Shown here: one piece after another, positions 38,701 through 64,000 of the stretch
Position numbering within the stretch: the stretch's first letter is position 1
How the letters are laid out: the number at the start of each line of letters is the position of its first letter
From: Petrosia ficiformis
Lineage: Eukaryota; Porifera; Demospongiae; Haplosclerida; Petrosiidae
Reading direction: 5' to 3'
Length of the DNA stretch: 64,000 bases
NCBI GenBank assembly: GCA_947044365.1
Contig: OX345649.1
Span: forward strand, 1,916,430-1,980,429
Position numbers and translations under genes: made by a program
The notes under the pieces: generated by a model
Seen by the model: only the letters and a program-made list of their open reading frames with translations
Told to the model about the DNA's origin: nothing
Database searches by the model: none

Positions 38701-39197
38701 ACAACAGTACTGCCTTTTCATAGCTGTGCACATGTACTGACATTTGAAGGGGAGGCATAGTTTACTGGATCCATGCATGGCTGATGATTGGGTCATTACT
38801 TCATATAAGGATAGTATAGTAGCTATATTACACATTCAAAATAGTTATACAAACCACAAAATACATAATTTCATGCTTGAGTAAGAACAAAAACATCCGA
38901 GACTATATAAATGTAACATAATTTCGTGACTTCTTATATGAAGAAACAACCGATGATTGTGAGCAAGCATACAGGCTTATGACTTTCCTTTACAGTCACA
39001 GTACATGTAGTGATATCATAATTTTTTTACATTATCTTCTTCAGGGAACGACTTAAATTATGACATTCACAATCATGTAATCATTTATTTTGTTATTTAT
39101 TGTTTTGCTGCAACAGTTCAGGAATACATCACTAGTAATAATTTAGATCTATAAAGTTATCTAATAATATTATTTTAACTAACCTTTTTCCTGACAT
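30102..39197 (-). CDS. ABCB full transporter (P-glycoprotein/MDR type), 1,294 aa
   Basis: Exons (high to low): 39197-39184, 38592-38515, 38321-38273, 38215-37788, 37715-37544, 37377-37253, 37199-37083, 36995-36941, 36830-36717, 36668-36435, 36376-35693, 32798-32643, 32602-32474, 32404-32243, 32173-31869, 31818-31660, 31112-30956, 30899-30495, 30443-30102. They total 3,885 nt, exactly 1,294 codons plus TAA, the usual length of an ABCB1-type TMD-NBD-TMD-NBD exporter. The family pumps lipids, xenobiotics or peptides out of the cell using ATP; substrate cannot be predicted here. Both ATP sites look intact. The ATG in exon 1 was chosen because its phase joins exon 2 exactly; a downstream ATG at 38588 is an alternative. 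Exon 12 follows a 40-base intron (32642-32603) with a weak aaaaag acceptor. The gene is divergent from BCAS3. Confidence 0.92.
33104..34352 (-). mobile_element. Longer relative of repeat D with a Cys-containing ORF
   Basis: This lies within the 2.9-kb ABC intron between NBD1 and TMD2 (35692-32799). Its left edge (aatgaatgcacttaagtgcagaaccctt, broken here as aatgaatgcactt / gtgcagaaccctt) matches the left edge of repeat D copy 2 at 51798. Its right edge (acacagacagacag, then a ccctccgcc end near 34330) resembles the right edges of other copies. Inside, minus-strand ORFs 34043-33759 and 33787-33434 are two frames of what looks like one protein. It contains C-T-K-C-R-M-M-Q and later L-L-T-C-P-P-F, loosely like an RPA-type OB fold with a Cys pair. 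Function is unproven. Confidence 0.4.
35111..35511. mobile_element. Poly-C element with 15-bp inverted ends
   Basis: The ends are gcataggtgtaggaa (35111-35125) and ttcctactcctatgc (35497-35511), inverted with one mismatch. Two long C runs (about 35134-35147 and 35466-35483) sit just inside each end, each followed by aacttt. The interior is non-coding. It lies in the large ABC intron and is probably a non-autonomous transposon. Confidence 0.6.
35693..38592 (-). other. ABC N-terminal half: TMD1 and NBD1
   Basis: Exons 2-11. TMD1 spans 38215-36717, with the pre-TM3 coupling stretch S-K-D-V-T-W-Y-D and the intracellular-loop signature G-G-I-G-E and V-A-F-G-G-Q. NBD1 has Walker [10 protein letters not shown] (about 36490), Q-loop S-Q-E-P, signature L-S-G-G-Q-K-Q-R, Walker [13 protein letters not shown] and the H-loop A-H-R-L-S-T. 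The coding exon ends at a gtatgt donor (35692); the apparent ORF extension to 35612 is intronic. Confidence 0.9.
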
Positions 39198-39324
39198 CTC
39201 GTAGATAGATCGAGCGTAATGTACGCAAAGGGAGGTGATGCCCACTAATTAATAGCTCTATTCGACGTTTAATAACTTAACTCTTTCACCACCGTATAAT
39301 TTTCAAGGAAGAAAGGCGTTAGAA
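39198..39324. promoter_or_regulatory. Bidirectional promoter region, ABCB / BCAS3
   Basis: Only 127 bp separate the two start codons, so both 5' UTRs and a shared promoter must fit here or overlap the genes. The segment is richer in CpG (tcgagcgtaatgtacgc, ttcgacg, ccaccg) than the surrounding introns. I see no clear TATA box for either gene. Confidence 0.6.
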
Positions 39325-59448
<20,124 letters not shown>

Positions 59449-60338
59449 AAAGTAAACATTACAGATTCCATGATATAATTATTAAGATGTTATATTGAAC
59501 TAAAGTATAAGATTAATTAACAAGACAATCGGTTTATATTTTATACAGACCATTTCATATTATAATAATATAATTATATATAATAATTATTGTGTGTATA
59601 TAATATACATACATAGATGGTAGTGCAACAAAATTAAACTATCCACTTCCTACATACATGTATAGTACGGACTACGGAGAATATCAGGTATATGGAAATA
59701 TAGATGAAGTTGGTTTAATTTTGTTGCTAATGTATACCCTACCTACCATGATGTTTTTCAATTTTGATATCCTTACATTTTCTTTCATGGTGCAAGATGC
59801 TACTGCTTTTTGGTTTTGAAATCATTGTTTGTATGATCATGTATAATTGACATAGTATATAAACAGACATGATTTGACAATGTAAAGGGTTAGTCTCATG
59901 CACCAGAACCAGTATGCATCTGACACTAGTAAAAGGTATTGATGGGTCTAACTCTTTAAATTATATGAAGATGAAACACTAAATACTACCTTGCTATTAA
60001 GGCTCAATTAACAACTGTCAGCAACTTGGTAAACAACATCAGGGGAAGTTGTAGTGATTTGACACTAGCTACCAATTAACTGTTGATCACTTTGTGTACA
60101 ATGCCCTATATTTAAATGTGTATCAAACATCAGCAAAAATATTTACAACAACTGAAAGCAAATTTGAAAAAAAAGTGTACCAAGGACAACATTCAAACTA
60201 TTAATTATCATTAATTTTATTGTAAAATAGACAACATAAGAGAAGGGCCAGCAGTCCAGTACTCAGGTTCAGGTTTTGGTTCACAGGTATGCACTGGTTT
60301 GGGTGGATTACAATAACAGCAGACATCTGGTATTTATT
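59449..60338. other. Intergenic, with a small inverted repeat
   Basis: No coding exon is supported. At 59628-59641 gcaacaaaattaaac-like sequence is repeated inverted at about 59714-59728 (gtttaattttgttgc), giving a roughly 100-bp fold-back. A copy of repeat G lies at about 59740-59800. Two AATAAA-like signals on the minus strand (near 60230 and 60335) could end the small gene downstream. Confidence 0.5.
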
Positions 60339-61556
60339 CTATTGATGCTCTCTAGAGAAAAAAAAAATGAAAGCATGAAAAGGCATAATATGTACTATGA
60401 CATTATGATCGTTATATATCAATTGATAATTCCCTATACAAACAGATCCTAATTCACAAACACTGTATCCTAAATACTTTCAACATAATCTTACATAATC
60501 AGCATCGGAATAACAATAAGCTTATTGATTGCCAGTTTCATATATTTTTCCTCAAAACTAGTAATCTGTTGCTCAGTCCACTCCAGTTGATTCAGTGTTG
60601 TATGACCACTGGTATCATTTTCTAACACAGAAAATGATGCTTGGTCATCAACACTATGAGAGTGAATGTGTGTATGTATGTAGTGTAATATAACTATGAA
60701 ATAATATAGGAATATTTGAGCTTCTAATATATCATGTGTTCACAGTTCAGGGTATGTGTTCTCAGAACATCTATTTTCAGAAAATCACTGGTTTTGTTTG
60801 TTGTCAAATACTTGAACTATCACAATGATTCTGGCAGCATTCAGAGTAAAATTCAGAAATACAAAGAGCTATAGTCTACTTATGTGGGGTTATATGGAAG
60901 TAGTTTGTTTAATTTTGGTTCCAATGTTAGCCTCCCGACCTTGTTTGCATGCTTTTTGGGTTTTGACATCCCTACATTTTCTTTCATTTTTATTGAAAAT
61001 GTATTCTTATTCTTGTGTAGGAAGGGCAGTGCAAATGGTTAGTATGAAAGTTTTTGTAAATGCATTATGCTCAGATCCAGACCTGGCTTGCATACCTGAA
61101 ACCAAAAGTCTATATATACAAGCTGTCTAAGCTAATGCTGCAACTGGATGTGATAATTGTGATTAGACACCAGGCTCAGCAAGAGTTCCTTTCTAGTAGT
61201 GCTAAAACAACACCAGGCTCATTAACGAACATAAATGATGCCAAGACCAGCACCCTCGTCCTAATTACGCTAGTGGGGATCACATACTTTTGAAACATAA
61301 AAGTGCATTTGATGATGCCACACCTTAGTGGATGGATGAAATAAGGAATAAGATTTGAGAGAGATGCATATCAAAGGACCAACTGCCCCACCATCAAATG
61401 ATGCACTTGGGCTGCAATTGCAAAGATGCTACTGGGTAATTGACTATTGGGATCAATAATAACTCCACTACCAATTAATTTTAATGTCTGTAATTTCAGT
61501 TGTATGAGACTGACATGATTATTTACTTACCTAACTTCATGAGTTTCATTGTCCAT
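60339..61556 (-). CDS. Small three-exon gene, 65-aa protein of unknown function
   Basis: Exons 61556-61531, 60653-60495 and 60351-60339 join in frame (26, 159 and 13 nt = 66 codons including TAG). Splice sites are strong: gtaagt/tcatag and gtaaga/ttttttctctag. The protein starts M-D-N-E-T-H-E-V. It is acidic and Ser/Thr-rich in its first half, then L-E-W-T-E-Q-Q-I-T-S-F-E-E-K-Y-M-K-L-A, ending in a hydrophobic stretch I-V-I-P-M-L-I-I before E-H-Q. The second half could be an amphipathic helix. I do not recognise the family. AATAAA lies just past the stop. An alternative third-exon acceptor at about 60328 (ccag) would give a different C-terminus. Confidence 0.5.
60937..61003 (+). repeat. Dispersed repeat G, copy 2 (in intron 1 of the small gene)
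   Basis: Matches the reverse complement of 49972-50034: ccttgtttgcatgc, ttgggttttgacatccctac, tttctttcatttttattga. The 101-residue open frame at 60825-61130 runs through this repeat and is not regarded as a gene. Confidence 0.65.
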
Positions 61557-62055
61557 AGTCTTTCAAAATGTGGTGCCTTAATTGCTGAATTTGAATTCCT
61601 GGACTGTCTATACCAACAATCATGTACACTTGACATTAATTGCAAATTATTTTTGGTATAGAAAAATAAATTTTGTAATTGCATTGTCTGTTTCATGACA
61701 CCTAATTATCATGTCAGATATTTATCATTACATGTAGTCAGTCATAGGCGTACACAGAAGCCTTCACAGTGAGAATATGCCACAAATTACAGTTGTGAGT
61801 TTTGTCAAATTACAAATGATGTATAAGTATAACAATTAAATACTGTTTAAAATGTTCATAATTTATTAGCAGACAATAAGTAGCATGCATTATACAAAAT
61901 CCCTCATATAGTGAGAACAAATGGTAAAAATTACAGTTGCGAGACTGAAACAGTTTTGTAAAATTGCAAATAATGTAAAACAGTTATTATGAAAAAAATG
62001 ATTTGCTAAAGAAAATATTATAATTCATTAGCAATTGATGAGTAGCACATATGCA
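61557..62055. other. Intergenic, no gene seen
   Basis: A 0.5-kb AT-rich gap between the start of the small gene and the end of the sulfotransferase, both on the minus strand. A minus-strand AATAAA at 61867-61862, about 190 bp past the sulfotransferase stop, is a plausible poly(A) signal. Any promoter for the small gene would be here. Confidence 0.4.
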
Positions 62056-63060
62056 CTATAAAGAACACCAGCTAAATTTAACAGAAGCTAAGTAGCAAAA
62101 ATTTGTAGCATGTGGTTTTAAGAACTCAGTTATTTTATCCATAGTATCTGTTGATAAATTTGGATGGTTTCGTCCTTTCCTACTACTATCTAAACATGTC
62201 GGCTGTTTTGCTCTCTTTGTTTTCCAACAATAGAAACCTTTACTATTTCGTATAAACATACGTTTCTCAAAGTAATGTCGAATATTTAAGAAAGTTTCAA
62301 GTTCTTTAAGTATTGGAAATGGGTTCGCAGCTAGATCATCACCATTTACAACATAGATTTGTTCCTTGTTAAACAACTTAAGCCATCTTTCATAATGAAC
62401 ATCATACATGCTAACATCAATCTCACTTACATTACTGTTTATTGTACCATCTTGATGAAATACTATATTTTCAAAACTAGGCGTCTTAATTTTTTCTTTC
62501 TCATTATGTGCAACACGTTGAAGATAATCAGACACAGCTCTTGAAACTGGATTACGTACTATTAGAATCAACTTTACATCCTTGGATAGGTCATGTATTC
62601 TTTTTGGTACTGATGGAACTATGAAATACTTCGGCGATTTCTCGATTGTCAATTCATTGCTTTTAGTTTTGGGCATTTGTTTGATATACCATGACACACC
62701 AAGTTTAAACTTACTCTCAAGATTAAAGAAGTGAATTTCTGATGTAGCGCCTTCAATCAAAGGATGTGACCGTAGCATTTCAAGCAAAGCTCTTGTTCCA
62801 CTTTTTCTTGTCCCAATAATAATGCTATTCGGAAATCTTCGTTTTATTCTGATATCCTCATCATGGTTTTTGGACAAAGGATTATTAGTAGATCTGTTAT
62901 AATTAATACTTGACGCTGATGATAACTTCATTTCTTCAGTACTGGTGAACATCCTAATGGTTTCACTTTCATTGTCATGTTTTTTTCTCCAAACAAAAAA
63001 CAAACAACATGTAAGTATTGTTCCAAAAATGAGCAATATCTTATTTATTCTAGTCATCAT
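62056..63060 (-). CDS. Heparan sulfate 3-O-sulfotransferase-like enzyme (HS3ST), 334 aa
   Basis: Single-exon type II membrane protein: short cytoplasmic start, signal anchor about residues 8-24, Ser/Asn-rich stem, then the sulfotransferase domain. The PAPS 5'-phosphosulfate loop is G-T-R-K-S-G-T-R (83-90, catalytic-site Lys86). The HS3ST active-site pair E-I-H (Glu108, His110) matches E-V-H of the vertebrate enzymes. Arg169 and Ser177 in I-V-R-N-P-V-S-R-A-V-S fit the 3'-phosphate site. G-F-Y-C-W-K and T-C-L (Cys278, Cys289) give the family disulfide, followed by K-G-R-N-H-P. HS3ST enzymes transfer sulfate from PAPS to the 3-OH of glucosamine in heparan sulfate in the Golgi. Length is usual. 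No lesions. It shares an 80-bp divergent intergenic region with the lectin gene. The exact isoform class is not resolved. Confidence 0.9.
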   Translation of the reverse strand: MMTRINKILLIFGTILTCCLFFVWRKKHDNESETIRMFTSTEEMKLSSASSINYNRSTNNPLSKNHDEDIRIKRRFPNSIIIGTRKSGTRALLEMLRSHPLIEGATSEIHFFNLESKFKLGVSWYIKQMPKTKSNELTIEKSPKYFIVPSVPKRIHDLSKDVKLILIVRNPVSRAVSDYLQRVAHNEKEKIKTPSFENIVFHQDGTINSNVSEIDVSMYDVHYERWLKLFNKEQIYVVNGDDLAANPFPILKELETFLNIRHYFEKRMFIRNSKGFYCWKTKRAKQPTCLDSSRKGRNHPNLSTDTMDKITEFLKPHATNFCYLASVKFSWCSL

Positions 63061-63140
63061 ATATAGTCAAACATCAAACCTAAAACAGAGAGAGGGTTTG
63101 GTAACCCAACCCTTTTGGACATTCCCCTAAATCCAAGCAA
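63061..63140. promoter_or_regulatory. 80-bp divergent start region, HS3ST / lectin
   Basis: Only 80 bases lie between the two ATGs. The middle holds the near-palindrome gggtttggtaacccaaccc (about 63091-63109). Both promoters must be core-only, overlap, or use upstream non-coding exons reaching across the other gene. Confidence 0.5.
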
Positions 63141-63677
63141 ATGGCTGGATACCAGCCAGGTTATCCTGGGTATCAACCGCCACCCACAGCACCAGGTCCA
63201 GTTGTCCGTTCAAAACCGTATTATTATTACATTACTAGTTGCTTGAATGGGTTAGTTCTTGACGTTCCAGGTGAAAGTACAGAGCCCATCAGAGTGTGTA
63301 CTAACCCAAAGCGACCAGTACGAGATGCAAAAAGTCAGCTGTGGTTTCTTGATGATGCTGGTGAAGGGTATTATTATATTGTATCAAAGATTAAATCAGA
63401 TGCTAGCCTCGTCCTTGACATTGAAGGAAAAAAGAGGCACAATGATGCATTTGTAAAGACATACCATCGTAAAAGAGAACACAAACCAATAGAAGAACGT
63501 GCTAATCAGATGTGGAGAGTCAATCCAGATGGAACCATTGTATCTGCTATGCATGGAAAGGTACTAGATGTTAAAGGTCGAAAGACATTACCAGGTACCC
63601 CTATTGTTATGTTTGACAAAAAACCTGCTCATAAACAACCTGAAAATCAACAATGGAGGCTTGAACCAGTTCAGTAA
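63141..63677 (+). CDS. Ricin-B-type beta-trefoil lectin, 178 aa, single exon
   Basis: After a short Gly/Tyr/Pro-rich start (residues 1-22, Y-Q-P-G-Y-P-G-Y-Q-P) the protein is one beta-trefoil of about 150 residues. The three repeats each have an L-D-V/I strand (40-42, 92-94, 142-144) and a Q-x-W motif (Q-L-W 66-68, Q-M-W 123-125, Q-Q-W 170-172), typical of ricin B/CBM13 carbohydrate-binding folds. There is no signal peptide or membrane segment, so it is predicted cytosolic or non-classically secreted. Basic residues are abundant (K-K-R-H, K-R-E-H-K). It is not a toxin: no catalytic A-chain domain is present. The N-terminal P-G-Y-x-P repeats recall Ca-dependent or membrane-associated adaptor tails. 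It is divergent from the HS3ST gene. Confidence 0.85.
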   Translation: MAGYQPGYPGYQPPPTAPGPVVRSKPYYYYITSCLNGLVLDVPGESTEPIRVCTNPKRPVRDAKSQLWFLDDAGEGYYYIVSKIKSDASLVLDIEGKKRHNDAFVKTYHRKREHKPIEERANQMWRVNPDGTIVSAMHGKVLDVKGRKTLPGTPIVMFDKKPAHKQPENQQWRLEPVQ

Positions 63678-64000
63678 CAGAAAACTTGACTCTAAAAATT
63701 TGATCTTAATTATTTTTGAAATTATGTTTTATTTTTGTCTTTGTGGTTTTTTTAAAAATATATAATGATTAACATGGACTATTATAGGAAGGCCACCTGC
63801 TGTGATACTGGAGTATTGTTTCGACAAGGATACCTATAATAAACTGTGCAATCAAGGCTCTGGTGGATCCTCACTTGAGACTTATTTTAACAGAAGAAAA
63901 TGTAAATTGGTATTCTCTTGTTGATACTGGTCATTATGATGCTTTGAAGTACCTACTCGGGATAGTATAGTGTCGATGCCATAACAAAGACACAAAAATT
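63678..64000. other. 3' flank of the lectin gene, possible exon
   Basis: 63678-63780 is AT-rich 3' flank. From about 63810 to 63970 a + strand frame stays open and ends in TAG, reading A-L-V-D-P-H-L-R-L-I-L near its middle; an 'attatag' acceptor-like site lies at 63787. I cannot assign it and it may be chance. The window ends here. Confidence 0.25.

Noticed and set aside
60825..61293. Two overlapping + strand ORFs
   Set aside because: They cross dispersed repeat G and have no domain resemblance; the minus-strand small gene has better evidence.
63141..63677. Ricin-type toxin
   Set aside because: Only the sugar-binding beta-trefoil is present; there is no N-glycosidase or other toxic domain.

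Overview
The window reads as metazoan nuclear DNA, most likely from a demosponge (Amphimedon-like). It is AT-rich and intron-dense, with mostly short GT-AG introns. It carries animal-only families: adhesion GPCRs with GAIN/GPS, scavenger-receptor cysteine-rich (SRCR) arrays, an MDR-type ABCB transporter, BCAS3 and a heparan-sulfate 3-O-sulfotransferase. The species is an inference; the sequence alone does not prove it. I rebuilt gene models by hand from splice sites, and codon phase closes exactly across all junctions of the ABC, BCAS3 and small-gene models.

Layout. 1-2.1 kb: no recognisable gene. 2.2-2.7 kb (-): a truncated copy of the first two exons of the large receptor described next. 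3.6-7.8 kb (-): a decayed adhesion-GPCR pseudogene (Ig, HRM-like, GAIN/GPS, 7TM), cut at its 5' side by a degenerate Ty3/gypsy element (7.9-9.9 kb). 10.2-29.9 kb (+): a 39-exon receptor of about 2,565 residues with signal peptide, 15 SRCR or SRCR-like modules, an HRM-like module, GAIN/GPS and 7TM. One of its introns holds a 2.6-kb, 19-bp satellite with a 1,069-bp higher-order period. 30.1-39.2 kb (-): a complete 19-exon, 1,294-residue ABCB (P-glycoprotein-type) transporter, tail-to-tail with the receptor. 39.3-59.4 kb (+): a complete 20-coding-exon BCAS3 homologue (801 residues), head-to-head with the ABC gene across 127 bp. Its introns hold a gypsy element with integrase ahead of reverse transcriptase, a RecQ-helicase exon, MITEs, minisatellites and a near-perfect hairpin. 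60.3-61.6 kb (-): a newly inferred three-exon gene for a 65-residue protein. 62.1-63.1 kb (-): a single-exon HS3ST-type sulfotransferase. 63.1-63.7 kb (+): a single-exon ricin-B-type lectin whose ATG lies 80 bp from the sulfotransferase ATG.

Functional reading. The 10-30 kb receptor and its broken relatives look like a fast-evolving cell-surface receptor cluster, built by repeated phase-1 exon duplication, inverted duplication and transposon traffic. The ABC, BCAS3, sulfotransferase and lectin genes look like conserved genes in compact divergent pairs. The most unusual content is the SRCR-array adhesion GPCR locus with its embedded satellite, the IN-before-RT gypsy element, and several structured or TIR-bounded elements in introns.
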